The notes: a model not told the origin generated them from the sequence alone. DNA of 64,000 bases from Nymphaea colorata (GCF_008831285.2 NC_045141.1:3288001-3352000); one strand, 5' to 3'. Shown: positions 36,318-47,780, numbered from the stretch's first letter. Translations and numbers: made by a program.

Positions 36318-39300
36318 ATGGATGCCGTCGACGACGATAACTCCCTGCAGTTCGACACTCCGTCGTCTATTTACAGCTACCTGGGGCGGAACCTCGACGG
36401 GCTGAGCCTGAAGAGTCACTCGTCCGCCTCCGCTTTCAGCGATTGCAACAGCGACCGGTCCAGCGAGTTCTCGCAGAGTTCCGGCAGCCGGAACCTTCTT
36501 ATCGCGGCCTGCACATCGGACCGCCCTGATGACGATGACGCGATTGCCCAGCTGGTCCTGGACCTGGAGTCGACATCGCTCGAGACGCAGCGGAACGCGG
36601 CCATGGAGATCCGGCTCTTGGCGAAGAACAAGACCGAGAATCGGATTCGGATAGCGGACGCCGGAGGGATCCCTCCGCTCGTGGTGTTGGCGCAGTCGCC
36701 GGACGCGCAGATCCAGGAGCTAGGCGTCACCGCGCTGCTCAACCTCTCGCTGTGTGATGAGAACAAGGACAGAATCGTGGGCTCCGGTGCCGTCCGTGCT
36801 CTCGTCCGGGCGCTGAAGACGGGGACGGCTGCGACGAGGGAGAACGCAGCGTGCGCGATCCTCCGACTCTCTTATCAGGACGACATCAAGGCCGCGTTCG
36901 GTCGCGCCGGAGCGATTCCGCCTCTGGTCAGTTTGCTCGAGAACGGGACTCTTCGCGGAAAGAAGGACGCCGCGGGCGCGCTCTACGCGATAACGACGAT
37001 GAAGGAGAACAAGCTCAGGGCAGTCGAAGCAGGGGTTATGCGGTCGCTGGTGGATCTGATGTCGGACTTCGAGTACGGCATGGTGGATAAAGCCGCGCTT
37101 GTGACGCAGAACCTTGTATCCTTACCGCAAGCGAGGACCGCGCTAGTGGAGGAGGGCGGCATCCCGGTGGTGGTGGAGGCGGTAGAGGTCGGGACACAGA
37201 GGCAGAAGGAGTTCGCCGCGGGGATTCTGCTTGCCCTCAGCGAGGGCAGCCTTCAGCATCGGCTCATGATAGCTAGGGAAGGGGCCATCCCTCCGCTCAT
37301 CGCGCTTACGCAGTCCGGAACCACTCGATCCAAGCAGAAGGTAAAAGAAGCATCTCCTTCTTCGGTCCAATTTATCTGGTTTACCGTCCAAGTTACCTGG
37401 TTTGGCGGTAGTTCTAGTCCGGTTTTGGCCGGTAGCTTTCGGTTAGTCCGTTGGCGATCGGCAGAAAAACCGTCACGCGCGCCCATGAGTTTTCACCGGG
37501 AATTGAACGGCGTGTCTCATTTTCGAAAGTGACACGCTTGTCCATTTTCCGGGCCTTGAAGATGACTCAGCTTCGCACGCCAAGCATCTTTTCGGTCGGC
37601 CATTGTGCATTACGAAATTACGATCGTGCCCTTTAGTACCTGACTGAAAATCGGAGGATTGGCTTCTTATTTTCATTATGGCGCTGGGATACGATCGTCA
37701 ACAAAAGTTTGTGGCGGGCGTGACTTTGCGTTGTGCCTTTGACCTCTCTAGTCGGGGTAAAGGAGATTAGCTCGAATTAGCGAAGAACGTTCCCGTTCAG
37801 CGCTTGGGGGGAACGGTACCTTATCGGCGAAATGATGAATTCAGCCTTTGACGTTTCATACTTGACGAAAATAGGTTTCTCATTTCCAAGTTTCTTTTAC
37901 CTTCCGTTTCGGACCACTTTTTTGTGTCAACTGTTAGAAAAAAGAAATCTGAAATTCTGTAAGAAATGTACCCAAAAAAATCAGGCAGATTATTTGCGTC
38001 CTTCTATGTCTCTTGCATTTGCCTGGTCCATTGTTTTCCTAAGATTGAAATCCTTGATACCGTTCACGTACTTTTGAGTCTAAAGGCATGTTTGGATCTA
38101 TAAGTAAAAAACTGTTGCAAAAAATCGATTTTATGAAAAAATAGTTTTTAAATTATTTTAAAAAATGGGTCTGTGTGTTTGGATGACGTAACTAAAGCTC
38201 ATTGCTTTTTCGTGAATAACTTGAGGACCTGGTTATTCAATCCTTTCGAATACCAAGTTTTGTTAAACATAACTTCAAATGCTGTTTTCTAGCGTCATCT
38301 AAACAATACCTAATATTTAAAGCCACGGAAAAATCTTTGACACCATTGACTTACTTTTCAGCTAAGAAAACTACAGAACCACCCGTTTCTTGACCTTGTT
38401 GTTAGCAGCGAATGACTATCATCATCTCTAGATTTTGAACAAGCATATCTCTGTAATCGAACTGCTTCAGGCTTTAGGGTCCTTACAATGTTCTGTAACG
38501 AGTCGACCGAGACTAGAGAACCAACTTGTGCGAAATGCTCATATTTGTAGGTGAGAAATTTAGTTGATTAAATGAAGTGTACCAACAAAAGAAGGTTGGT
38601 GCTAGTCAGGGCCAGGGGTGGAGCCTAGGGGCCAGCCTGCGACACCATGTACCCTGCTGCATGATGACCTGCTGTCCTGCGTGGACGTAAATCGGGGGCT
38701 TTGTCGTTTTAAGCACGATTCTCCACGTGTTTCAACCACGGTGGTTGAAACCTCTTCTCCCTTAGCGGAAAATGCAATAATGCTTTACCCTTTATGCTCC
38801 GTTTCCTTGTTTACTGATATTTTAGCGAATGTAATAGCAGCAGTGTTCGAGCAGCCATGATGGGCTAGGCTGATTTAGGGTTGACCACGGCCGAAGAACC
38901 CCGAGCCTTGGTGTATCTCCATCCGTTTGTTTTATTCTAAGCGCCTGTCCTTTGAACAGTGAAATTATCTTTTTTGAAGTTTTGAAAGAATCACATATCG
39001 GGGATGTCCGAGTCTTTTTCTATATGAGACGGTTAAAGTACAATTGTTTGGCTGTGGCGTCCATAAATTGGAGTCGTCTTCCATAAATTTTGCCGTTTGC
39101 CATCTGTCGGGCGAGACTTTACGGGAACTCCAGTAGCAGCCAAACGTGAAGACACCCACGTGGGCGGACAAGCCCTGCTGCATCCATTCGGCGATGTTGG
39201 TGCAGTAATATATATATATATATATATATAGAAGAGGAGAGGGAGAGAGAGACTACCAATGTTTTTGCTTAATTTAGTCACAGTGGTCTTTAGATTATCT

Positions 39301-39769
39301 GAGTTTAAATTATGTGCTTTCTAGTTTCTACGTTATTGGTAGAATTCGTCAATCCTCAATTTAGATTGAATTGGTGACATACTCATTCGATTGGGTGGCC
39401 AATTAAAAAATGCCATCTAAGGCAATTTTTAATTATTGTTTGAATATTAACTGTTATGTATTATATTTTTTTAACATAATTTTTAATATTTTTTAGCCAA
39501 TTCACAACCAGCTGAAATGGTACATTGCCCAATTGAATCAGGAACCGATTTTCATTGGTCTTTCTGAAAACTTAAAAAATGAAGTCATGGAATTTTGATG
39601 TACTCTGAGCTTTTGACTTTCTATGGTTTTGATTTTTCATTTTACGTTACAATAATTGAAATAGTGCGCTTTAAAATTTTTTATTCAATAAATAAATTAC
39701 TTTCAAAATAGCACTAAATTATTTTGGCTGTTCGGTAGCTGGGTCTAGGACATGTCTGTGTGTGTATGT

Positions 39770-39858
<89 letters not shown>

Positions 39859-40687
39859 TATCAGCTGAATCCCTCCAGTAGAAGTGATCCTCTCACATGA
39901 AGGCTCCCTGATGCATTTCATTAGGCGCCCTTTAATCACATGCATGCCCCATCATATGCGTCGGATTACACACTGCGATAGGCTGGATGGGGCAAAGGAA
40001 TCTAGTTTTTCTCTCTCTCTGATGTAATATATACCGTCTGATGTAATATATCAGGCAATGTTTAATCACAACCACCTGATGAGTTGCATCAGACGGTTGT
40101 GGTTGGATAAAATCAAGATAGCCGGAGTTTGAATGGAGAAATCCTGTAGCCTTGCACAATGGACTGCACGATGTAATACATTGGGCGCAATAGCTGGAGC
40201 ATTTCATCTCTTATATATGTATATATATATATATACATAAAGGTTTTGCTTAGTTCCCTTAGAATCTTGAAGGCTAACAAATCTTGACGTTTCATATGGT
40301 TTTGATTTTTCTGGTTGGACTTTGAAATAATTGAAACAATTCGCATCAGTTTTATTAAAATTGTTCTGTTCTGATATTTCCCCAATCTCTTCAAAGCGCA
40401 AATAGTTTACTCTAATAATTTCATCTCTGTGTCTCAAGCTTGAGGCTATCCCTGTCCATGAAACTGCTGGCTCCCTAATAATTTATGTGTTAATTTATTC
40501 GGTGATAAAGAGAAATAGTTGTTTGATTGATTTGATCATGTGAAGACCTAGAGCTTCGATAAGATTAAATAGTGTAACGTTCCTTTTCTGTTTTCTTTTC
40601 TTGGTTCAGGCAGAAGCTTTAATTCGGTGTCTCCGGCAACCCAGATCCGCAAGCAACGGGGCGAGGACATCGGATATTCCAGATTAA
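36318..40687 (+). CDS. ARM-repeat protein, U-box (PUB) family-like but lacking a U-box; two exons
   Basis: The coding sequence joins 36318-37340 and 40610-40687 and encodes 366 residues. Exon 1 ends after the codons for SKQK at a GT donor (gtaaaag). Exon 2 starts after TTGGTTCAG, phase 0, and encodes AEALIRCLRQPRSASNGART and a short tail to TAA, restoring the family's usual KAEALxxLLRQPRS ending. Residues 1-75 are serine- and acid-rich, with SDCNSDRSSEFS at 41-52. From about 75 to 350 there are six to seven armadillo repeats of about 41 residues, marked by AGGIPPLVVL (115), SGAVRALVRAL (156), AGAIPPLVSLL (197), AGVMRSLVDLM (238), EGGIPVVVEAV (279) and EGAIPPLIAL (321). Length and layout match Arabidopsis ARM-only proteins of about 355 residues (AT3G01400, AT5G58680 type). 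These are often named U-box 4-like but have no U-box, so a protein-binding rather than ligase role is expected. Start: first ATG, context gggATGG. Confidence 0.93.
38084..38310. mobile_element. Tourist-like (Harbinger) MITE in the intron, 227 bp
   Basis: The left end AGGCATGTTTGGATCTATAA and the reverse complement of the right end GGTATTGTTTAGATGACGCT both continue with (G)TARAAAAC. TAA lies on both sides (38081-38083 and 38311-38313). The interior is A/T-rich and non-coding. Confidence 0.72.
39208..39230. repeat. (TA)n microsatellite
   Basis: TA dinucleotides followed by a GA-rich stretch to 39253. In the intron. Confidence 0.95.
39772..39856. repeat. (CT)14 then (TA)26 compound microsatellite
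   Basis: CT repeats 39772-39800, then TA repeats from about 39804 to 39856 with almost no interruption. The longest simple repeat in the window, within the intron. Confidence 0.95.
39857..40211. repeat. Segment rich in inverted GATGTAATA/CATCAGAC words between TA tracts
   Basis: CTGATGTAATATAT occurs twice at 40019-40050. ACAACCACCTGATG (40068-40081) and CATCAGACGGTTGT (40087-40100) form a 14-bp imperfect hairpin with a 5-base loop. Related words GATGTAATACATTGGGCGC (near 40170) and TTCATTAGGCGCCC (near 39918) sit near the two ends. It lies exactly between two (TA)n tracts, suggesting an inserted fold-back element of unknown family. Confidence 0.45.
40212..40236. repeat. (TA)n microsatellite
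   Basis: Interrupted TA run, right boundary of the segment above. Confidence 0.9.
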
Positions 40688-42080
40688 GATGGGGAAACAA
40701 ACGAAAAAGAGCAGATAATCTTCTCTTTTGGAAAAGGAAAACCTGCTGCTTGTGGTGTTGGGAGGTGTACATACGTGTAACGAAGAGAACCAGAGAGTTT
40801 GTAAAATATTCCCTTTTTGCTGTACTTAGTGGAGGCCCGCTGCCAGTCTCCTGCTTCTGCTTTTCCTGAGGGAAAATGGTTTCTCAACGACGGTCGATTC
40901 AGACAGACGATATGACTGCGGTTTGCGAATTGCGATCGGGTTTGCCTTTGAGAAGTTTTGCATTTATCTTCTTGTGGTTGTTCGAGTCGTCCATATTTAC
41001 TTATTTTTATTCTTGATGCACCTTCTTTCTTTTTTTCTTAAAAAAAGATGGAAAAAAGCAAGGGAATTCAATGGGTCTGAGGCCGAGGTCTTTTCTGTTC
41101 ATCTTGTGGACTTTTTGCTGGGTGCCGCACGAGTCGAGGATGGCGCTTTCTCGATTATGCGGGTGGTTGGAAGCAATCAGGTTTGACAGAAGCAGCCAAA
41201 ACCGTCGTGATTGCTAGATATTAACTTCTGGGAACGTGGGTGTTTTAGGGTGGGTGAGACACGATAGGTTGATGTTTCTGTTGGGTTTGATGATCATTGT
41301 CACGATCGGCGTGGAAAATACTTTACCATGAAAAGGGAGGAATAAGTCGTCCCCAACGAGGACTGGGTCTGGCCGGGTGGCCCGTTATGGTCCACGCCAA
41401 TGCAGTCCAATGTCGCAGGTTAGCTAGTTTTTAATGACCCGGAAGTTTCTTGGAAAAAAATCATAACAAAAGAATCTTGAAAAGTATACAGCAGGGAAAA
41501 GGTTAGATCTTATCTAAATCCAGACCATGTTTGATGAGTTGAAAAGAATTTTGAGAAGAAATTTCCTTTGTTGGATCTCAAGAATTTTTCCACGATAAAA
41601 TTTTTGACCGTTTATGGTATACGAAAAGTGCATTTGACGAGTCCATTTCCCAAAAGCAAGTGGCAATGGTTGAGTTACAGTTCTGCAGTTCATAACCTAC
41701 GAATGAAAGTAGGAAACCTTGAAAGCTAACTGCAATCAATTATTATAATAACCCTTCAACTGGTCGGTAAGCTGGCATTTTACATGCCGTGTTGCTGAAA
41801 GTAATTAGGATTGAGGTAATTCAATTCTACCGGCTTGATCGACAGAAGGCCAACCTTGGATGTGTGAACATTGAAAAATAAGCAATCCTCACATGATATG
41901 CCAGATAATACTTTAATCAAGGAAATATTGCACGACATGAAGGATACGTAATAGGTAAATACTTCCATTAGCAAGAGGATCCCTATCAAAGATCAACAAT
42001 AGATATTCAAAATCTGTCTCATGGTATCATCAATTTAGCATCAACAATTCCGTGTGTTTCTTAATCACATGCATCAAATT
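40688..42080. other. 3' flank of the ARM-repeat gene and intergenic DNA
   Basis: The 3' untranslated region must start at 40688. Sequence stays moderately complex and T/G-rich (typical of a plant 3' UTR) to about 41000. I cannot place the poly(A) site with confidence. No other gene is seen; the 87-codon frame at 40923-41186 has no domain. Confidence 0.45.
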
Positions 42081-42480
42081 CACTACTACAATTTAAGTAA
42101 ACTCTAGTGCTAAAATGGCACCGGTAAACCAAGGTTTGGTGCTACAATAGCACCAGTGAACTTGACTCTGAATCTAAAATATTGCCAATATGAGCGCCAG
42201 AGCTCTAATCGGTACAGCTGTTACGTATGGCTGAATGTCCGTGCACCAGTGACATGTTCTTGTTTGGCACTATAATTATTAGCGACAAAGATAAAGATGT
42301 ACGCCCGACAACACAATTTACGCACCACTGTTTGTTGTAACGGAACCAGTTACTAGCGCTTGGTACTTAATGCCAGGGTTTCTTTCCCATCAGTAGCGTT
42401 CCAGAAGAAAACACCAATACTGTATATTGGAAATCACTGACCCTTATGTGGCGCCAATGATTTTCCTCTATTTTTTTCAA
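42081..42480 (+). mobile_element. CACTA-type 5' end with subterminal repeats
   Basis: CACTACTACAATTTAAGTAA at 42081 starts a region where GGCACCGGT, TGGTGCTACAATAGCACCAG, GAGCGCCAG, TGCACCAGTG and GTGGCGCCA recur in both orientations up to about 42455. A CACTA terminus followed by short inverted subterminal repeats is typical of En/Spm elements. I did not find the partner terminus with certainty. Confidence 0.5.
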
Positions 42481-42484
42481 CAAT

Positions 42485-43235
42485 AACAATATTTGGCATA
42501 TTTCCACGAACAGTACAAAGGTTACAACCTTCATTAAATTGCAACTAATAATCATTTAACATATTTTCAGTCCTTTGGCATCGTCCATATACTTAAAAGT
42601 ACAAAAATAATACAAGCAACAAGAACCAAATGTCCTTCATTCTACATGTTCCTCAACTGAACTCAGCCTCCATTCCTTTCTTCCCTACTTCACTTTCGTA
42701 CTTTGTGAATGCCTTCTTGGACTTTCTCCTCACCTCTTTGCTGAAATGCTGAACTCAAAGTGAGTTCAATGATAATCATGGCCTCACATGTTTTCTTCCT
42801 ATGAAGCTCTAGCACAGAAACAAAGCACATGAGGAAAGAAATTTTGAACTTCAAAATAGATTTTTGCAAGAAAAAGAGTGCTAGAACTTGAAACAAAACT
42901 TGTTTCTAATTAATATTAAATAGTAGAAAAAACAAAATGGATGAGAAAAAACAAATATAATGAGTACATAATCCAATTAAAAGGAAAGAGAAAAAATGTC
43001 GAATTCTATTTGATCAGTCATGCTTGAATGAAACAAGATACCTCCAATCCTTCTCTTTAAAAATGTCAAAATAAAATTCAGTGATCGTGCAAGTTTTCTA
43101 ACCAATTTATTATCTAAACAAGTCATTATTACTGTAGGAAACATAACTCATTGACGTCATATTAGGGGATCAAAATGGATTTCTAAGCACTTCTAAGACA
43201 CAAAGAGGGAAGACTTCCAGGCAAAAGGATTGAGT
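42485..43235. other. Intergenic, nothing recognised
   Basis: AT-rich, with no coding signal in the short - strand frames at 42367-42896. Confidence 0.5.
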
Positions 43236-43239
43236 CTAC

Positions 43240-44831
43240 AAAGCTGTTTGATAACTGTCCTTCTAGACAAAACAGACATGACATCCTGTCTACCACATCC
43301 GTGTCCTCTCCGGCCTATTATTGGCATTACCTATCCATCATTTGATGGTTTTAGGAACAGAACACACTGTTCGGTGTTTGCTTTCTTTGCTATTTGTTTT
43401 GTCTGTCTTCTCTGTTCAGTACGAAGTTGATTCATGTTCTGTCCAGTGTTTGAATTACATACAGTCAGTTCTGTCTATTTTGCTTGATAACTACAACACT
43501 ATGTTCATTGGTTTTGCTTGTTTGTCCATCATTTTTAGAGTCTAGATATATCATACAAAGTTACAAATCACAAAAATCATTCATCATTTTTATGTTTGGT
43601 AGAACAACATTATGTTATATAAATTCTATTACAAAATTCATAACAAAACATATTAAGTCAAAATTCATGCATTCAATAACTTGATCTTGTTAAAGTAAGA
43701 TAATATATAGAACACCAAAATAGCAAAATCAATTTCATAACCTAAACAAAAGCATTATCAGTGTTAGATTTCAAAGGTTCAAATAAACGTTCTCAAATGC
43801 TCCCATAAGAAATCAAAAAATTGAGGGTCATATGTTGCCATACATTGACATAGAGATGTTCACAACTGTTCATAACCTAGATGGTAAAATTAGTCCTAGA
43901 ATAAATGCAAGCAGCTATAACAACTCCCAACAATTGGTCTTCTAACTCATCTTCCTCTATCTCTCTGTAATTGGGATGATGCGTCATTTTCTTCTTCCTA
44001 CATGCCATGAAAAAAAAAAGATAAACAAACAATTAGATTACATGTATGAAATATGAAAATAGTATAGTATAGCTGAAATAAGGACATGTGATATAACAAA
44101 TATATAGCACAGTGAAAATATATTACTTGAAACAAAATCATCTTACGTTGCTGAAGTAATATGCTCACATAGTTCATTGTAGGTATCATGTATCAGCGTT
44201 TGTAGAGTGTGTTTATCATCGTTCATAATTTTATTTACTTCATTATCATTCATCTCATTAGGAGTAAATTATTCAGTGTTTGGAAGTGCAAAGCTAATCA
44301 ACAATTTTGTGGGTGACCCTTTTGGGCTTTTTGAAAAATGAGGCAGAGAAAGAGAGAGAGAGAGGAAGATAGTAAAAAGAGGGATACACAGCCACAAAGA
44401 ATGTTTTCTGACCTAAAATAATGTGAGGAAGAGCGACACCAAATCTAGGAAATTGAGAGCAACAGAAAGAGTGAGTGAGGAAGAGAAGGCCATACCTACC
44501 AAGAAGAGGGGAACCGCCTTTGATTTCAGCTGAAGATGAGGGATGATGCAGAAGAAAGGGCATCTTTGAGAGGGAAAGGAAGAAATTTAGGGAGCAAGAC
44601 GCTTGGAAAGACAGCAAGAGGGTTTCATCGAGGGTTTGGAGAGAGAGTGAGGATTGTATCACATGCAACTATTCCATGGTTTACCATGGAACATTGCAGG
44701 ATGGGATGGGTTTTCATATCCTCCATTCTCATGTCTTGTTTGTCCCATGTTGTCTAACATTTGCATCGACAACACAAAAAATGATCCAGAGTGTTTTGTT
44801 CCATGTTGTTCCTAATAATTCAAATGACCTC
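43240..44831 (-). mobile_element. PIF/Harbinger-type element related to the 30738 copy, opposite orientation
   Basis: The left end AAAGCTGTTTGATAACTG and the reverse complement of the right end GAGGTCATTTGAATTATT are degenerate versions of the same terminal repeat. Flanks are TAC (43237-43239) and TAA (44832-44834), one mismatch in the expected 3-bp duplication. The left 300 bases (TGTTCGGTGTTTGCTTT, TGTCTGTCTTCTCTGTTC) match, in reverse complement, the right end of the element at 30738-34405. The - strand carries a pyrimidine-rich leader (about 44650-44340) and a short spliced frame with Harbinger features (next entry). Confidence 0.62.
43877..44253 (-). pseudogene. Truncated Harbinger transposase-type N-terminus, two exons
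   Basis: On the - strand an ATG at 44253 opens MNDNEVNKIMNDDKHTLQTL and runs to a GTAAG donor at 44146. After a 149-bp AT-rich intron with acceptor CATGTAG, the second exon (43997-43877) continues in the same frame as KKKMTHHPNYREIEEDELED and then QLLGVVIAACIYSR before TAG. Spliced length is 75 codons. The acidic ELE...LLxxxxxAACxY motif resembles the start of plant PIF/Harbinger transposases, which then continue for about 350 residues with a DDE domain; that part is absent. In-frame splicing is directly visible, the family call is inference. Confidence 0.5.
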
Positions 44832-45095
44832 TAAGCACACTATGTGCCTAACAACACAACTTTTCCTATCTAAAGCACCACAAACAATTTGAATACTATA
44901 TCATGATTGAATTACATTGTCTAAACAATATTGAAAGTAAAATTTGCTCAGCTTGCCATGGGACCTCCATTCTCTAGTTTTAGATAATCATGGTCATCTT
45001 TCAAATCCACAAGGAACATGTCTGTGTTGCCATTATTGGGGAGATTGTAGGCTACAGACTCGACCTGAATGTGAGTTGCATGCAATACCAACAGG

Positions 45096-45270
45096 CAATG
45101 GTTGAGCCACATTGTGTCTGTTGTGCGCAAACTGCCCACACCAACCCATAGAACTTATTTTATTTTCACATACAAATCATTAATTTTTATTTTTTCACAT
45201 ATAAATGCACCTTGAAATTTGAAATTTAATGTAACACTGCCCCTTATCCAGAAATTTCTGGCTCTGCCCC
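45096..45270. mobile_element. Uninterrupted hAT-like MITE, 175 bp (sister of the 30610 element)
   Basis: The left CAATGGTTGAGCCACATTGT and the reverse complement of the right end GGGGCAGAGCCAGAAATTTC form an imperfect inverted repeat. Direct repeats TACCAACAGG (45086-45095) and TACCAACAAG (45271-45280) flank it with one mismatch. Its ends and internal words match the two arms of the middle element in the nest. Confidence 0.65.
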
Positions 45271-45608
45271 TACCAACAAGCTCAAAGACCTGAACACCAA
45301 GATCAAGGGTACATTTTTTAAAAACTCAATATCATGCATAGGGTTTTCTTAAGACCTAAACACTTAATATCATGTAGAGGGTTTTCTTAAGATGATACAA
45401 ATGAAGTGCATGATGAAGCATTTATCATGTGGTTTGCAATTGGTGAAATTGATTTAGCTTCACATTATGGTATGAACCAAGAAATGATAACTCTCATATC
45501 ATAGTTGAATAATAGGATTTTCTCCAAATATGTACTGTGGTTCCCAATAGATACCTTAGTAAAAGTATCATACCTGCTTACAAAACCTGTTATAGTGAGA
45601 TAGAAAGT

Positions 45609-45972
45609 AAGCCTGGGCACCAGGCTGGGCCGCCGGTAAGTACCTGGTACCCGGCCGGACTAGAGCTCGGGCCCGAAAAAAAGGGCACTGGGCTGGCCCG
45701 ATCAATTATGGGGCCGGCCCGGGTGGGCCTGATAATATTTTTTAAAATATTTTATTACTTTTTATATATAGTTATAATATTTTATTACAATTAATTATAT
45801 TTATATATTATTTTATCTTAAATATATATAATTTTCAATTTAATTAGGCCGGGCCAGGTCAGGCTCGGGCTAGGGTTTAAATGTCGGGTCGGGCCTGGGC
45901 CCGAGTTTCAGGTGTCGGGCCAGCCTGAGCTCGACTCCTTATCAGGCTGGGCCAGCCCAAAGCCCCGACTTA
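45609..45972. mobile_element. GC-rich-ended hAT-like MITE, about 360 bp
   Basis: Both ends are dense in GGGCC words: GCCTGGGCACCAGGCTGGGC on the left, and CAGGCTGGGCCAGCCCAAAG near 45943-45961 on the right, in inverted arrangement. The middle (45735-45845) is almost pure AT. Possible 8-bp target sites TAGAAAGT (45601) and TAGAAAAC (45973) differ at two positions. This GGGCC-ended, AT-cored architecture is widespread in plant genomes as a hAT MITE. Confidence 0.65.
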
Positions 45973-45979
45973 GTAGAAA

Positions 45980-47780
45980 ACAAGGGTGTGATAGGTCTTG
46001 ATAGCAAAATAGAAGAAAAACAAGGCACACAAATGAAAAGATGCAAGGAAGAAATGTTTTAGGGAGAGAACAAGTCAGAAATCTAAACAATTATCTATCT
46101 AACTGTTTGCATCCCAAAATTTTCATTGGTTTTGGAGTGTTCCAAAAAAATGAGGTTTTTGTTTTGAAAGAGAAAAGAAAGGGACTCGCCCCTCGGTATG
46201 AGGATCGACCGTTCTCGGTGCCTTTACCAGGGGTAATCAACCCAAGGACTATGTTTATCATTGATGCATTTCGTTTTAACTTAAACATCTTTTTTATTCT
46301 ATATGCGGTGTAGAAAATATTGAAAGTTTGAAGTTTCAAACTTTTGAAAAGGTTCTTGAAGAATTGCTTGAAAATGTGAAATGTTTTGAGGAAAAAGTGG
46401 AACTAGTAAATATCATTTGAAAAACTTGTGAAATCATTTTGAAATCACTTTAGTGTTCTCTTAATACTTTAAGTAGGTTTGAGATTTTGCTCTAATTCAG
46501 TTACCACCTAGCTAGAGCTCCATCCATTTTTGTTTAAGTTCTTTTGGAGAGGTGCTTGTGATCATAAGTGAAATAAAGTGGGTGAGAATGCATGGATGCA
46601 TTTACCCTATATGATTGAAAGAATGTAAAACATTCCTATCACAACATTCATCTAAAGTCATTCCTACCACAACATACATCTAAGATTTCGTTGTTATAAT
46701 TATTGTATATAAGAAGGAAAAGTTTTTGAAAAGGGATAGAGATTGTAGACCATCAAGCATGATTCCAATATTGGGTCATTACTTGGTTTGTGGTTTTATT
46801 GAAGTTGGTAAATAGAAAATTCGTGAGAGGAGAATGTTAAAAAGAATACAAGAGATAAAACATTTTTATGAAAAGAAAGAGAGAGAGATAGAGAAAGACA
46901 TGCATACATGTATACATACCATCACATATACACATATATGAAAGCTTGAGAGAAAAAGATGTATTGATTCGAAGAGAAAGAGAGATTTTAGAGAAAAAAA
47001 AAAAATCATACGCATATATGGGTATGAGAAATTTTATAAGAGAAGATATTTGTCTTGAAAAGAGGAATAAATATTTGAAAGAGAAGAAATGGAGCATATA
47101 TACATACGTATTCATGCACATATCAAAATTTATAAAATGGAAAGTGAAAACATAGAGAGAGAAAGATGGGGGGTCATCATGTTGACATAGATGTATATAA
47201 CATGTATATACATCCATACCTTCACAAGATTAGAAATCAAGGAACAACTTAAAATTACCAACTTCAAGTTTAATGTGGGCCGGAGGGGAGCTTGGACTCA
47301 TGCAAGAGTTTAAGCTAAGTCCCTAAGGCCATGTTAGAAGGTTCCTTTTGAAAATGTTTTGAAAAATAGGATTTATATAAGCATAGAATGTTATTATTTA
47401 GTTTGTTGTAAGGGATATATTTCTTCCACCGTTGGGTATGGGAGAAAACAAGCAACATAATGAGACACTCGTTAGGGTTGCTAATGGGATGATTAAGAAG
47501 AAAACTAGCGCAAAATAACATGCAAATACATATTAACATGTACATTTTCGTGAGGGTATATCTCGAGTTGGACAAATCTCAACCTAAAAAATTAATATAA
47601 AAATAAAGAGTCCCCAAACCACACTCTCATTCCCACCATACATTCACATATAAGTAGCAAACCAAGCAATTATGCATAGATAATATATAGACAACATTCA
47701 AGAAAGGAAAGAGAGAAAGAGGATGATGGAAAGTGCAAGGTTCAATTAGAAGGGAGGACATAATGTAACTATAAAATGAT
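45980..47780. other. Intergenic, retrotransposon-style low-complexity DNA
   Basis: Besides the dispersed motif, 46850-47170 is GAGA- and ATACAT-rich. The 126-codon - strand frame at 46837-47217 follows from this composition and shows no domain. Confidence 0.45.
46182..46250 (+). repeat. Dispersed 65-bp repeat motif, copy 4
   Basis: CTCGGTATGAGGATCGACCG, TGCCTTTACCAGGGGTAAT and CCCAAGGACTATG match the ordered phrases of the three other copies; this is the most GC-rich, perhaps youngest, version. Confidence 0.55.

Larger units (their letters stand above)
37341..40609 (+). other. Intron of the ARM-repeat gene (3269 bp, GT-AG, phase 0)
   Basis: Donor AAG|GTAAAA at 37341 and acceptor TTGGTTCAG|GCA ending at 40609, with a pyrimidine-rich tract just before it. 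The intron is AT-rich and carries a Tourist-like MITE (38084-38310) and three microsatellites (39208, 39772, 40212). If retained, the frame reads on to a stop at 37530-37532, giving a 404-residue product with an unrelated C-terminus instead of the KAEAL helix. Confidence 0.88.

Noticed and set aside
35840-36419. Long - strand frames over the ARM gene start
   Set aside because: They arise from high GC content opposite exon 1 and its leader; no family match.
36318-37532. Single-exon 404-residue version of the ARM protein
   Set aside because: The last 63 residues have AT-rich intron composition, while splicing at 37340/40610 restores the family's conserved C-terminus. Kept only as a possible retention isoform.
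46837-47217. 126-codon - strand frame with possible membrane segments
   Set aside because: It is the reverse of GAGA- and ATACAT-rich DNA; the hydrophobic run of F, L and S follows from that composition.
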